A stretch of 64,000 nt of DNA from Arcuatula senhousia (Eukaryota > Mollusca > Bivalvia > Mytilida > Mytilidae): assembly GCA_963971305.1 (NCBI GenBank), contig OZ020307.1:3237501-3301500 (forward strand), given 5' to 3'. Below are positions 1 to 13,000 of this stretch, in pieces (position 1 is the first letter of the stretch; each line of letters opens with the position of its first letter). A program made the translations under genes and the position numbers. A model generated the notes under the pieces. That model was not told the origin of the DNA. It searched no databases and was given only the letters and a program-made list of their open reading frames with translations.

Positions 1-691
1 TTTGTCCTTTTTTTGAACGTTGCCAGTAATCGAGCTTTCGGTTCAGGTGAAACGTAACATGTATGAAATGAAAGCCCGAAAACAGTCCTTTCTTTTAAGA
101 CCAAATAAACCTATCCGACTTCGGCTCTTTTTTCCGCTAAAATTGTTCAAACTTAAAAATCTAAAAATAGCACATTTAAATTTAAGCCCATCCGCTGGTC
201 ACTATGCACAGCCGGAAGCGACGCTTTATGAGCATTGGTATTGATTTTTTCGAAATTATTCTTTAAAACAATAACCGTGGATCGTAATTTTTATATAACG
301 GGTCCAGATTTTTTATTGTTCTTATTTTAAGACCAAAACGAATCAGTATTTTCATTTAACAAAAAAGTTCACAGGGGCCACCTACGAAAACAATACTGTG
401 AAAAAATCCTAATTGTGGAGTACTACCTAAGGCATTTTGTACGGTCACATTGCTTTGAGGGGTCAAAAAGAGCCACAACTAAATTACAAATAAGATAAGA
501 TAGTTTTTTTTCAAATAAGACGCCCCAAAAGTGTTGAAATTCATATAAGCAATGAAAATGTACAAGTGGTTTTCTTGAAGAAAAAAAAACCTACACAATT
601 TTGTGCTACAAGTACAGTGATTCTAATAGGGGATTTATCATAACTTTAAAAAGTGAACGACAAGATTATATAAATCAACCTTTGATAACAA
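1..691. other. No gene recognised
   Basis: AT-rich sequence with short open frames only. The 74-codon frame starting at 20 resembles no protein I know, and its composition is that of noncoding DNA. No repeat ends were seen here. Confidence 0.6.
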
Positions 692-1255
692 TCACTACTG
701 GCAAAATAAACGACTGTCTGTACCATACTCAGGCGTTATGCAACTGATGATTAAAAATAATAACCGAAAAGTACTGTCAAAAAGACTGTTGGCATTTGTC
801 ATGGTTGTGACAGCAGTTTCTCTCGACTGCGTTAAACTTATTTTATTTGCTTCTGTTCAACAATGACTGACCCAACTTTTTTTTAGTTGTGTCAGTCGTC
901 TCATAACTAATTCAACTTAATTTAAGTTGGTTCAGTCCTTTTACATTTGTTCAAACTTAATATGCGTTTGGTAAAACATTTGACAACTGATTCAACTTAT
1001 GCTGGGTTGGGACAGTCCTTAATCAGTTATTCCAACCTAATATGCGTTGGGTCAAACGCCTTACAACTGATTCAACTTAAAGTGCGTTGGGTTAGTCCTT
1101 TTACAACTATTAAAACTTTGTCTGAGTTTGGTCAGTCATTGTACACCTATTACAACTATTTTGCGTTTGATCAGTAATTTTAGACACATTAAAACTTTTT
1201 ATAAAAATTTAGTTAGTCATTTAACTACTATTTCAACTTTAAGTATGTTAATCAC
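692..1255 (+). repeat. Left arm of a ~560 bp inverted repeat
   Basis: The sequence starting TCACTACTGGCAAAATAAAC recurs in reverse complement at 16118-16668, and the two copies align by eye over their whole length with scattered mismatches. The inner half is built from about ten degenerate ~38-40 bp units with the theme 'acaactgattcaactta...gcgttgggtcagtcctttt'. The small open frame at 947-1177 is a translation of these units and not a gene. No target-site duplication is evident outside the two arms. Confidence 0.8.
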
Positions 1256-1331
1256 ATTATGAGGGGCTATAGATGTTTTAAGCGCTCTTATGCGTACATT
1301 TTTTTGATTTTAAAATTTAAATAACATTTGA

Positions 1332-1880
1332 AACAAGAGTTAAGACTTAAGTACGTCTCGCCTGTCGGCAACATCGGAATACCTTAAACACAATCAAAGC
1401 TACTATTGGGCATATTCATACCAAGTTTTATCAATCTAGGACTTACAGTTCTTGATAAAGAGATGTGCTCGGAAAACCTTAACATTGCTATTATATGTAT
1501 TGAAAATCATCAAAGTCACTAAACCAGAAAATCAAGGTCAAGGTAAAAAGATGGGGATATAACTGTGCTAAGCTACTTCTGGGACATATGCATACCACGT
1601 CTCATCATACGCAGATTATAGTTCTTGAGATATAGAGGTGTTCACAAAACCTTAACATTGCTATTATATGTATTGAAAATTGTCTAAGTAAATCAACCGG
1701 GAAATCAAAGTCAAGGTCAAAAGATGGGGGTGCAACTGTGCTAAGCTACTACTAAGGCATATGCATTAACCTATGAGTTAATAGTTATTTAGATATAAAG
1801 GTGCTTGCAAATTCTTAATATTGCTATTATATCTATTGAAAATTGCCAAAGCCTTTAACTAGAAAATCAATGCAGCCTTT
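1332..1880 (+). repeat. Truncated tandem-unit mobile element, family D
   Basis: It begins 'acaagagttaagacttaagtacgtctcgcctg', the same start as the fuller copy at 19084-19983. About three degenerate ~175 bp units follow, each with 'caaggtcaaggtcaaaagatgg', 'gtgctaagctactact' and 'catatgcat'. The copy fades out near 1880, without the GCC-rich microsatellite and GCAGGCGAGAC end of the other copy, so it is 3'-truncated. Confidence 0.75.
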
Positions 1881-3302
1881 AATAGAATTTCCACCAACAT
1901 TTTACAAGGAATTATTTTTTTTTTTCAAAAACCGACCAAAATAAGTTACAGTTACAAAAATATTACCCCTTTCGGCCCCTAATAACGGGTATTTCCTACT
2001 TGTTTGCCCCTTTTAGTCCCGTACAACAGTTAGGGGAGAAGAGTGTCACAAAATTAATCCTCAATTTATTAAATTTACTACTTGACAAGGATTAATTCGC
2101 AAAAATAAAAATTGAAATCGGACAATCAATCCCATATATACATCTTTTATAATGGTAAGGAACATCATTGTCAAATTTCATGGCGTTCGGATAGCTAGAA
2201 GCTAGACCTAAAGTCATTGTAAGAACACTAAAGTTAACAGACAACGCAGACAACGGCGAGGACGACAGCATAATCCACGATAGGTCCCCAATTTTTTTTT
2301 CGGTAATATAGAAATGACTAGAAATTGAGATATACATCAAAAATGCAATTTAGTTTTTGAATATGAAAAACCTTGTATAACTTGTTTGCCTCAACCAGGA
2401 CTATCTGGTTCGCAGGTGTGTTGTAACAAGAACGGCTTAATCATTCGGCCCACCTGGGTTCAGTTTTGTTATCAGTCTACGCAGTGGTTCATGTCTTGTA
2501 CGTTTTTAGTCCTTGTATCCTTCTTTGTGCTGTTCCGGGCCCAGCCTGGCATGGGTCTCCTGTTTTTATGTAGATTGATCTTAACTAACGGAACATTTTT
2601 CGGCCCACATTTTTCATTGACGGAAAGTTGATGCGTAAAATGTACACTTGAGTTCAACTGGCAACATCTTAAAGACATTACGATTTTGCGCAAAATTAAA
2701 TGAACTAGCTCCATTATTTTTCTTTTGAATGTTTGTTTTATTTCATGTTAACCGGTTGCAGAGAGGCTCGGCAATATTATTTTGAAATGGTTTGGGTTTG
2801 TATTAAACGTATAGGGATTTTTTCATCTATGCGTAATTTTTTTTTGAAGAATATATATGTCTTTGGCTAATATGTACTTTCAAACTAATATCACTGAAAA
2901 CCATGCAAAATAATTCCATTTCCTAGCTCGTCAGATTCGTCGCTTACTTGAAGAAGCCACTGAAAAGCTTGTAGGTCTTTCACCGCACGATTTCTCATTC
3001 CTCCGACGTCTAATACTTTATTACGTTTACCTTTTTTACATCACCGTGTTTCTCAGGAACAAGCTTTTCAATAATCCGTAAAATCGATTTATTTTTCCAT
3101 AAAAATAGTTTTAAAAAGGTACAACTTTTTTTCTGAAAATTTATCAATATTAAGCAGAAGAATTCTTTTGAAAACTGTTATTCTGTGCATGCTTTCTCTG
3201 ACCTCTTCTTTTAACTTTATTATAAATAAAATTTAGTTCTCTGATTTAGTTCGCTAGTAAAGAAATGAATGCGTGTCCAACAATGCTAATTCCAATACAT
3301 GA
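1881..3302. other. No gene recognised
   Basis: The open frames here (for example 2386-2631 and the opposing 2472-2714) overlap each other on both strands and show no recognisable domain. Nothing else could be supported. Confidence 0.55.
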
Positions 3303-3769
3303 TTATAATCATAGACCTGTATATAAATATAATAATAATATAATATACACAATGTATGGAAGGTGCGCTGTGTAAAAACAATTGAGAAGTACATACGTCA
3401 TAGTTGACTTGTGCAACCTAGAAAACCGTCTGCATATTTTTTGGCTTTTTCCATAAAAAAGACTTGTAAGCAGTCATTCCTTTGAATTTAATTGGCACTT
3501 TTGCTACTATACTTTACATTGTCCTATGAAATGACATTCGTTTTTAACTAAAATCAATGGCCGTCTAGTAAGAATAAAAAAGTCGCACGTTTTGTTCATT
3601 TTTTGAAATAAAGTAGCCGCTGCATGAAAATGGGCTAACAAACAAAATAAAACATGTATATATTGTATACTTTAATCAATTTCCTCAATAAACATATAAT
3701 AAAATAGATGAAATAAAGGTATTAAGTAATGCTACAAATCTATCTTTCAAAGCAAGTAAAATATTTCAT

Positions 3770-3885
3770 GTTATAGTTGTGAAGTACAACTTTTTTTAGA
3801 GTGCACTAGTTGAAAAGTACACAAGCACATGTTGAATAGTACATAAGCTAAAGTTTATCAGTGCAACAGTGTACTTTGTTTATAC
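3770..3885 (+). repeat. Left subterminal iterated motif
   Basis: Four or more irregularly spaced copies of a 'gttga(g/a)(a/t)agtaca' motif, 20-30 bp apart. The same motif is iterated in inverse orientation at 5632-5790, near the other end of the TIR element. Symmetric subterminal motif clusters are typical transposase-binding regions in cut-and-paste elements; that role is inferred here. Confidence 0.6.
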
Positions 3886-5204
3886 ACATTTGAACACGAA
3901 AAATACTAAATTTAAATAAAAATCTTCAATTACCTTAAACAAGATGTATTCTTTAAAAGGGTCATATCCATACTCAATATTTTCCGACCCGACAATACAG
4001 AGCGCTGCGAGAACTTTGCATACAACGCGATTGAAAACAGATATTTTGCGAAGTTATGAATAAAGGAAACGCGTGTCAGGCGTAGCAAGGTCACTTACCT
4101 TGTTTTCCCAGTATCAGGGTTCAAAGTGTGCCTAATTTATAGAAGAGCGGTCAAAATATTTGCATAAAATATGTTCTCAAGAAAAATTCTATCAATATGA
4201 CCTTTTTTCAACATGTTCTGAATTAAAACTGTAAAAAGTGGGTTACTTGCTTAAAATTTTGCCAACATTATAATCTTTTGAAATTTTTGCCAGTTTTTGT
4301 ATGAGTTATTTCCCTTGAAAAAAAAAATGTATTTACATGTATTTACGTTTGATTGAGGAGTTTGATAATAATTCAAAAGTAATCCTAAACTTTTAATATA
4401 AAAAAAAAACTGTTTAGCCTAAATTTTATTCATATTTAATGACATTTGTACATATTGTTGCACTTTTTGCTTTTCGCGGTCACATGACCAGTGTCACGCT
4501 CTATCTTAAAATATATGAATTCGAAATTTTGTTGAAAATGACAACTATCTTAGATAAAAAAAAAGATAAAGAAAGAATGTGTCCATGGGACGCGGATGCC
4601 CCCGTTGGCCCCAAATTAAAAGTTGAAAGTCCTACAGATCTGAGAGTCGCTTATGGCTTAGGATGCATTGTTTGTCATACTGAACCTTCCTACCAAGTAC
4701 CAACTCATTTCCATTTACGGTTTCTTAGAAACGCTTTGCGGAATTATACATATACGTACGGACGTACGAGCATAAGTAAAACCTAGTGCCCCCGACATGG
4801 CGTCGCGGGTGGCATAAAATGACAATTTTCGCATTTTTGGGACCATCAAAATCACTATATTTTACAAATACATGTAACTTGAAAACCGTATATATTGCTA
4901 CAAAATTTGTCTTGCAGTTTGCGAGCGTTAACGTTGTAGCGGCACAATTGAGCCTCCTCTTATCGAACTATACAAGAAGACAAGAGACACCAATCGGGCA
5001 GTCCAAAGCCAAAAGTCAAGAAGAGCGAAGGCAAAATCGGTCATTACATAACAAAACAAGCACGGAACAAACAAGAGAGAACTTTAAAGTTTTAAAGAAC
5101 TTTTAAAGCGAGCATAAGATATTCCTCTCACCATATTAAAAAAGGACATCTTTTTGCCCATTTCGAAGGACTGGGCATCGTTCCTCGAAACCACTCTCAC
5201 AAAT

Positions 5205-5316
5205 GGTGTTGAGAAGAGTCGGAAAATTGGTTCATGATTTTCACCTCAGACGAGGATGGAACCACAAGACTCAGTGTTAGTAGCCCGACACGTTAACAAC
5301 TTTACCGCCGACTCCC
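5205..5316 (-). mobile_element. tRNA-derived SINE fragment, copy 1
   Basis: Read on the minus strand, the head 'ggcggtaaagttgttaacg' matches a tRNA A box (TRGNNNAGTNGTTA type). About 45 bp on, 'gtggttccatcctcgtc' matches the B box (GGTTCNANNCC). The body then runs 'ttccgactcttctc'. A second copy with the same head and body is at 21296-21440. It lies inside the 3310-6194 transposon, so it either inserted there later or moved with it. Confidence 0.65.
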
Positions 5317-5631
5317 TTTTATTTGAACAATGATCAAACCATATGGTCCAAACATGAAAAAGCTAATGATTTAATGACAGTTTTTTTTTTTTGACAATTG
5401 ACTATTTCATTTCGATTTTGTCTGGAAATATTATTATTAAAACAAAAAGTCGCATTTGCAGATGTAAAAATGGGTAACTGAGAAAGATCAAAGGCGAATC
5501 TAGCATACATAATCGGATAACAGAAAACAAAACACACTTACAAAACTGAACCGTGAGAAATTGAAAATCCACCAATGTGAATTAAATCGAGGTAAAGCAA
5601 AAAATAATATCTACCTATTGGTACTTTCAAC

Positions 5632-5790
5632 TCTTCGTTGTACTTCTCAACTAAAGCAGTTGTACATCTCAACTGTCGCATTTGCACATCTCAACTTTCG
5701 CCAATCGTTAAAAGATGTACAATTCAACTTGTGCGGATGTACTAAAAAACTTTCGCATATGTACTTCACAACTTGTGCACCGATGTCGTG
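5632..5790 (-). repeat. Right subterminal iterated motif
   Basis: About seven copies of 'tgtac(t/a)tctcaac' read on the plus strand, which is the inverse of the cluster at 3770-3885. The 102-codon open frame over this stretch is a by-product of the repeats. Confidence 0.6.
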
Positions 5791-6201
5791 TTTTATCATT
5801 AAAGGGCACAATAAAACGACTCTCCACCCTTCAATATATTGTTATTTAGGTAGCTTATCTTTAGGATAAAAAATAATGTTTTAAATACTTATGATGTTTT
5901 ATATACGTGATTTTCGGAATATTTATGTATAAAAGTATTTAATTTGTATTTTTAAGAACTAAATTAAAGTCAATTTTAAGTCATTAGTAACATAAATGCC
6001 TTAATAATAGTTTCCAGTTAAAAAACATTACTATTAGGCATATTTCTGGCATTTTAGATGTAAATTCCCAATTTCGGGTGTCTTTTTCGTCTGATTTACC
6101 CACAAGCCACCACAAAAGCACTAATCAATTTTAGCGGGTGTACTTCTCAATCGTTTTTACGCAGCGCACCTTCCATACATTGTACAGGTCTATGTTATAA
6201 T

Positions 6202-6615
6202 ACTGTTTAATAAAACAAAAAAAGGAAGAGTCAAAATTAAAATGTTTTATAATTAAGTAAAGAAAATAATTTGCGCCCTTATATGCATTTAAGTACCGGA
6301 ATACACAGCACGTAGATTTTGGTTGGTACAATAAACATGTCAAACACTGTTGCCGATACATCCCACTGTTATGTCCAGTCATGCATGGGAAGTCAAAATA
6401 GCTAGAATCAACAGACAATAAACGAGACTAATATAGGGACAATATAATACTATGGATACGGCGTGGTCAGGAAATATCTGAAACAATTAAATAAAAAAAC
6501 AAGCAATTATCATCGAAAAGTTGTTTCAAAATATGTTAGTTACCATGAATAAATATATGAATTATTTATCTATTTATTTATTTATTTTAACGTAACTTAT
6601 TGTTTTTCAATCAGT
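6202..6615. other. No gene recognised
   Basis: AT-rich. The reverse open frame at 6131-6418 crosses the end of the TIR element and the flank, so it is not a gene. A (tatt)n microsatellite lies near 6565-6590. Confidence 0.6.
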
Positions 6616-6627
6616 CATAGATCTGTA
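6616..6627 (+). repeat. Isolated CATAGATCTGTA terminus-like 12-mer
   Basis: One mismatch from the CATAGACCTGTA terminus of the 3310-6194 element. It stands alone, so it may be the relic end of a decayed copy. Confidence 0.35.
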
Positions 6628-6763
6628 TATAATTACTATATATTTAGTACGAATTCTCATGATCTGTTTTGAAACGTGCATGAAAAACATATATGTCAGA
6701 AAAATCTTTTATTTTATCTTAGGCATTTTGCATATTACATTCATACAAGTTGAAGCGAACGTA

Positions 6764-7145
6764 CGTGTGCTTATATTTTTTGTCTCCCTTTTTAGTTTTG
6801 ATCAATTAATTACTTATTTCATGAATAATGAATTTATAAAATTTGAATATGGTTTACTTTAAAATTTATATTATTTCCTTGTATGATAAGAAACATTTAA
6901 ATATTTTTGTATAAATAGATTTATTTTTGCAACTCAATACACTCCTTGGAGTGGACTTGGGTGTGCTTATATTTTTTGTCTCCCTTTTTATTTTTGAACA
7001 ATCAATAATCGTTCTTATGCATTACAGATTCATTAGGAGTTATAAAACTTACTTTGAAAAGTTATTGTTTTCTTGTTTAAGAGTAAAATTTTAAATGATT
7101 TTGTATATAAAGTCTTTTTTTTTTTGCAATTAAATAAACACGTTG
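6764..7145 (+). repeat. Direct duplication of a ~195 bp AT-rich unit
   Basis: 'gtgtgcttatattttttgtc' occurs at about 6766 and again at 6961. The following ~180 bp align with many mismatches, both copies ending in a T-rich run followed by 'gcaa'. This is an old two-unit tandem duplication. The 67-codon frame at 6659-6862 falls partly in unit 1 and resembles no protein. Confidence 0.55.
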
Positions 7146-9665
7146 ACACCTTAAACATTTCATGACGTTTCTGGATGTTCTTTATGGCCGATCCATTCAT
7201 TATCAATACACATCCTCATTGGAATGTTTTCAATTTTGAGAAAGGTGAGATGTACTTTAACATGTCAAACATGTTATCTGTGTTCTACATGGGATGTTTA
7301 ATATAAATATAGTCTAATTATAAACTTTCCTATTATCCTCCACTTGTTAAAAATCATACTTTCTTTGCGTTAGTGTCTTCAGGTTGCAAGCGATAAAGCA
7401 TAGCTGCTAATACCAAATATTGTTGAAAAATTCATGTGACGAATATTTCAAGCATAAGAACTCTTTTACCCCCAGAAACAGTCTCTGCATAATTTGCGGC
7501 GTGTCTTTCATTTCACATGGATGTCACCGACCGTGTATTGCCTTTGTTCTTTTGTAATTAATGCTACTAAATTTTATGCGTTTTCATCAAAATAACAATT
7601 TATTTAAACAACATGATGTCATCCATTAGTATTTTTTCGTTATTAAATGAAAGAAAGATGTTATCTGTGGAAACCCCGGTCGTCTGTCCCTCGGAGAACC
7701 CATTTGTACCAATAACAGATTTGAGAGATAACAATTTCGCTACATGTTTTACAGTTAGATGCTAGACATGCGCCAGTTAGCTGAACTGCTTGGTGCCAAT
7801 TTACCCGAACATTTACATATAAATATGAAGGATATTATGAAGTTCGAAAAAGAATTTTGTAAGGAATCCCCTCCTTCAAAATAAATTATTATTTAATAAA
7901 ACAAATTTAAACTTAAAAAAAGGCTATAACAACACAGTGAGAAAAAAATCATGAAAGTCTGTAAATAACCCCCCCCCCCCAAAAAAAAAAAAAAGTGTGG
8001 TGCAAATGGCGCAAATAAGTTGTTACGAAAAAGGACGTCAGAGTAACGTAAACCAATATTTATCCTCTTAAAACATGATACATTCAAATTCGAATTCCAT
8101 TCATATTCATACTTAATTCATTAATGATCGATTTGAAAAAGAAGTAATTGGATCGTGGGAACATTTTTTTAGATTTATTTTAAAGTTCAGTTGTTAAGTT
8201 CATTGTAGTATAAAATTTACGTTTCATCATAGACCTGTATTTTTGGTAACAGAGTTTTTGCAACTACCAATAAATATTTCTAATTGGTCCCACTATCAAT
8301 CAAATTCTTGAATGGAAATTTTTTCTTACTTCCAGGGTTCGACATTAATTTTCAGAATTTTTTATTATAATTGAAATTAAAAAACATTTTTTTTGCTTTT
8401 TCTGCGTTGCTATGATAAGCCTTTCAAATACATTTGATTGTACTTACTTTAAAGAAATTTCAAGTTGTATAATTTAGAAAAACAAGAAAGTGGAATATAG
8501 ACTTTTAAACTTTTGAAAATTGAAAGTCTTTCTATCGTATGTTTTTAATTTGAAAAGAATTGGCGTGCAAGTAATTTTTAAGCATTTATCAGCAACACAA
8601 TATATTTCATTTTTTTATGAAATACATTCAATGATGCGTAACTTTGTTTATTGACTTCGAAATTCGTCGATATCCATGATACCTGTTTATTGTCAACCAG
8701 TTTCGATCGGTAAATTCGGAGCACATCAAAGGGTTTTTAATGCACTAGAGAAAGAACTCAAAAACAATTTAGATATCTTTATATAACTTTTGAAATAACT
8801 TATTTTTAACATTCCGAGACCTTTAACATAATTTTGAATGGCCTCAAACAGAAACATCATGTCCTTGGTGCACAATTGGGGTCATCAGTGCACAAAGGAG
8901 TCCTGTGTGGTATTTAGACGTACCGCCGCCACCCTCCCGGGTGGTTTTCTCAAGCAATGATGTGTTCTGCACAGAAACATCAACAACCTGCTTCCGTTTC
9001 TGACCTGTGAAATTTGAAATCTTGTATAGAAGGTTAGGAGATAATGAAATTTGATATTATGCTTACATTTTTTATTTTATTATCATATTATTTTTACGTG
9101 CAGATAAAGATAAAACGATACAATTTTAATAAAATCCCGCTTTTATGTATTAAGTGACATCGCTAATATTTTACAAACAGGAAGTAGATGAGCAGCGTGT
9201 ATAAAGTTGTTACATACAAGCACAATATGGCACATGTATTATAAAAAATGATGAAGTATAATGCATCATTTATCTGTTTTCTACAACATTTTAATACGAA
9301 GTATGTAGCTCAGAAAAATAAAAAGTGTGAACATAAGTTCCGTTCGTCTATTACACCATAAGTGACCATCTGTAACAGATTATGTACATGTTTAAAACTT
9401 TCATTACATTTCACAGATTTGAAATGTTTAGAGTGATGATTTTTTTCAGAATTGTAAACTGTTTCAAGTACAGGTATGCCAATTAACCTGCTTCGAAGAC
9501 AGATATACAAGATAATATACAAGTCGTTCGCAATAAAAATCCTGTCGGGACAACCATCAATATAAATCAAGAAATTTTCACAGCAGTTTTTATACAATTT
9601 GTTAACTAATCAAAGCGTCTAACTACTCTGTGAGTAAATAAACCGGGCTTTCTGCACTCACACTA
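7146..9665. other. No gene recognised; lone TIR-like 12-mer at 8228
   Basis: AT-rich sequence with a C-run followed by an A-run near 7970-7993. A perfect CATAGACCTGTA (the terminus of the 3310-6194 element) lies at 8228-8239 with no partner nearby. The reverse frame at 9310-9597 (95 codons) matches nothing I recognise. A GC-rich patch lies at about 8920-8945. Confidence 0.55.
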
Positions 9666-10085
9666 TATGCTAGAAATAAGGTCACTGTGACCTATCTTTT
9701 ATGCACGAACGACTTCGTTAAGTTCTTTGTAAAGGTCTATTACTTGGATACTTGATGTTGGAGGTCAATGATATTTCACCACTAGATGTGTCTTTGGTAG
9801 GTTGACACCACCGACTAGAAATTAAGACAGTATGACCTATATATTACGCATGAATGACTTAGATAAAGTTCTTGATTAAGGCCCATATCTCTGATACTAG
9901 ATGTTGGGGGTCAATGATATTCACCACCAAATGGGTCTTGGGTAGGGCTACACCACCCACTAAAAATTAAGTCACTGTGACCTATATTTTATGCATGAAT
10001 GACTTTGGTTACGTTCTTAATTGGTTAAGGTTTATAATTTGGATACAACATGTTGAGGGTCAATGATATTTCATCACTAGATGTG
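9666..10085 (+). repeat. ~146 bp satellite array, left part
   Basis: Units are marked by 'gtcactgtgacctat' or a variant at 9681, ~9825 and 9971, i.e. a period of 144-146 bp. Each unit also has 'catgaatgactt', a 'ttaaggtc(c)(a/t)tat' block and 'ggtcaatgatattt'. The array is interrupted at 10086 by a transposon and resumes at 14922. The last 9 bases of this part (10077-10085, CTAGATGTG) are the duplicated target site. Confidence 0.85.
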
Positions 10086-13000
10086 GGGTGCGTCTTTTTA
10101 CCACAGAACACCACAGAATACCACAGAACACCACAGAACTATAATAAATCATAAATAAGTTAAGGACTTGTGTACAACATAAAATTTTACGTAAATTATC
10201 TTTAAATTTCCACATTTTAAACAAAAATGTTTGATTTTTTTTTACAATTGACTACTTTATCTAATACGTAGCACATCTAACAAGTCAATTACGTACAATA
10301 TTGATTATTAAGAAGCAACAAACAAAACAAAATACACAGAAAAACGTATTTAATGAACTATGAAAGTTTACTAACTAATATTTTTTATAAAAGTTAAATT
10401 AAAAGTAGAAAACTGACACAGAATGTATATGAAATTTAATGTAGTCGGTGGTAGTAATGCACGCAGTTTTGGTAGTGTAGCGGTAAGGTGTTCTGCGGTA
10501 CTTGTGTCTTGCCCATAACTAATTAAAACGTGAATGATTTAAGCAAAACATGGACCCGTTTTGAATTTTGTTAGTTTTTAGCTCACCTGGACCGAAGGTC
10601 CAGGTGAGCTATTACCATCACTTGGCGTCCGTCGTCGTCGTCGTCGTCGTCGTCGTCTGTCGTCGTCGTCTGTTAACAATTTTTCAAAAATCTTCTCCTC
10701 TGAAACCACCAAACAGAATTTAATGAAACTTGGTATGAATGATCCTTAGGGTGTCCTGCACCAAACTTGTGTTTTGATTTTTGATCCGTTAAAAAACATG
10801 ACCGCCGTTACTAAAAATAGACTAGGGGGGGTCAGACTACTGTTTTTGGCTTATAAATCAAAAAGTATAAGAGATAGAGGAAATCTGAGGCACGCTACTG
10901 ATTCAGCATCAAAAGCTCTACAAAAGTCTCCATTTGGTAAAAGTTGTCAGATGACCCCTTATAGGGGTTACGGCCCCTTGAAGGTGAAAAATAGCATTTT
11001 TTCATGTTTTTGGCCTACAGAATGAAAACTATTGCAGATAGAGATTAGCTGTTGCTTGCTTAAATGTTCAGCTCATTTAACTCTACAAAATTCTCCATAG
11101 GGTCGAAGTTGTCAGATGACCCCTTATAGGGGTTACGGCCCCTTAAAGGTGAAAAATAGCCATTTTTCATGTTTTTGGCCTACAGAATGAAAACTATTGC
11201 AGATAGAGATTAGCTGTTGCTTGCTTAAATGTTTAGCTCATTTAGCTCTACAAAATTCTCCATAGGGTCGAAGTTGTCAGATAACCCCTTATAGGGGTTA
11301 CGGCCCCTGAAAAATAGCGTTTTTTCATGTTTTTGTCCTACAGAATGAAAACTATTGCAGATAGAGATTAGCTGTTGCTTGCTTAGATGTTCAGCTCATT
11401 TAGCTCTACAAAATTTTCCATAGGGTCGAAGTTGTCAGATGATCCCTTATAGGGGTAACGGCCCCTGAAAAATAGCGATTTTTCATGTTTTTGGCCTACA
11501 GAATGAAAACTATTGCAGATAGAGATTAGCTGTTGCTTGCTTAAATGTTCAGCTCATTTAGCTTTACAAAATTCTCCATAGGGTCGAAGTTGTCAGATGA
11601 CCCCTTATAGGGGTTACGGCCCCTGAAAAATAGCGATTTTTCATGTTTTTGTCTTATAAAATGAAAACTATTGCAGATAGAGATTAGCTGTTGCTTGCTT
11701 AAATGTTCAGCTCATTTAGCTCTACAAAATTGTCCATAGGGTTGAAGTTGTCAGATGACCCCTTATAGGGGTTACAGCCCCTTTAAGTTGAAAAAAAGCC
11801 ATTTTTCATGTTTTTGGCCTACAGAATGAAAACTATTGCAGATAGAGATTAGCTGTTGCTTGCTTAAATGTTTAGCTCATTTAGCTCTATGAAAGTCTCC
11901 ATAGGATCGAAGTTGTCAGATAACCCCTTATAGGGGTTACGGCCCTAGAAAAATGGCATTTTTTCATGTTTTTGGCCTACAGAATGAAAACTATTGCACA
12001 TAGAGATTAGCTGTTGCTTGCTTAAATGTTCAGCTCATTGAGCTTTACAAAATTCTCCATAGGGTCGAAGTTGTCAGATGACCCCTTATAGGGGTTACGG
12101 CCCCTGAAAAATAGCGATTTTTCATGTTTTTGGCCTACAGAATGAAAACTATTGCAGATAGAGATTAGCTGTTGCTTGCTTAAATGTTCAGCTCATTTAG
12201 CTCTACAAAATTCTCCATAGGGTCGAAGTTGTCAGATGACCCCTTATAGGGGTTACGGCCCCTGAAAAATAGCGATTTTTCATGTTTTTGTCTTATAAAA
12301 TGAAAACTATTGCAGATAGAGATTAGCTGTTGCTTGCTTAAATGTTCAGCTCATTGAGCTCTACAAAAGTCTCCATTTGGTCAAAGTTGTCAGATGACCC
12401 CTTATAGGGGTTACGGCCCCTTGAAGGTGAAAAATAGCATTTTTTCATGTTTTTGGCCTACAGAATGAAAACTATTGCAGATAGAGATTAGCTGTTGCTT
12501 GCTTAAATGTTCAGCTCATTTAACTCTACAAAATTCTCCATAGGGTCGAAGTTGTCAGATGACCCCTTATAGGGGTTACGGCCCCTTAAAGGTGAAAAAT
12601 AGCCATTTTTCATGTTTTTGGCCTACAGAATGAAAACTATTGCAGATAGAGATTAGCTGTTGCTTGCTTAAATGTTTAGCTCATTTAGCTCTACAAAAGT
12701 CTCCATAGGGTCGAAGTTGTCAGATAACCCCTTATAGGGGTTACGGCCCCTGAAAAATAGCGTTTTTTCATGTTTTTGTCCTACAGAATGAAAACTATTG
12801 CAGATAGAGATTAGCTGTTGCTTGCTTAGATGTTCAGCTCATTTAGCTCTACAAAATTTTCCATAGGGTCGAAGTTGTCAGATGATCCCTTATAGGGGTA
12901 ACGGCCCCTGAAAAATAGCGATTTTTCATGTTTTTGGCCTACAGAATGAAAACTATTGCAGATAGAGATTAGCTGTTGCTTGCTTAAATGTTCAGCTCAT

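Larger units (their letters stand above)
3310..6194. mobile_element. 2.9 kb TIR DNA transposon with 7 bp TSD (family unassigned)
   Basis: The element starts CATAGACCTGTA at 3310 and ends with its reverse complement at 6194. It is flanked on both sides by TTATAAT (3303-3309 and 6195-6201), a direct 7 bp target-site duplication. The terminal repeats continue inward: 'aatgtatggaaggtgcgctg' and 'gagaagtaca' occur near both ends, in inverse orientation. The left copy carries an extra AT-rich ~28 bp block between the 12-mer and the rest. No transposase was recognised in the interior open frames (4439-4786, 4786-5106, 5334-5537 reverse), so it is probably non-autonomous. A short SINE copy lies inside it. 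Confidence 0.8.

Noticed and set aside
947..1177. 76-codon frame with a near-identical peptide encoded at 16210-16413
   Set aside because: The similarity comes from the inverted repeat arms and not from a conserved gene.
2386..2714. Overlapping frames on both strands near 2.4-2.7 kb
   Set aside because: They are mutual shadows with no domain and no repeat relationship.
4439..5106. Two adjacent frames (115 and 106 codons) inside the 3310-6194 element, considered as transposase
   Set aside because: No catalytic motif, zinc finger or helix-turn-helix could be seen, and composition is that of noncoding AT-rich DNA.
7965..8000. C-run plus A-run as a regulatory or structured element
   Set aside because: Homopolymer runs are common here (also 16047, 42287 and 62238) and carry no further signal.
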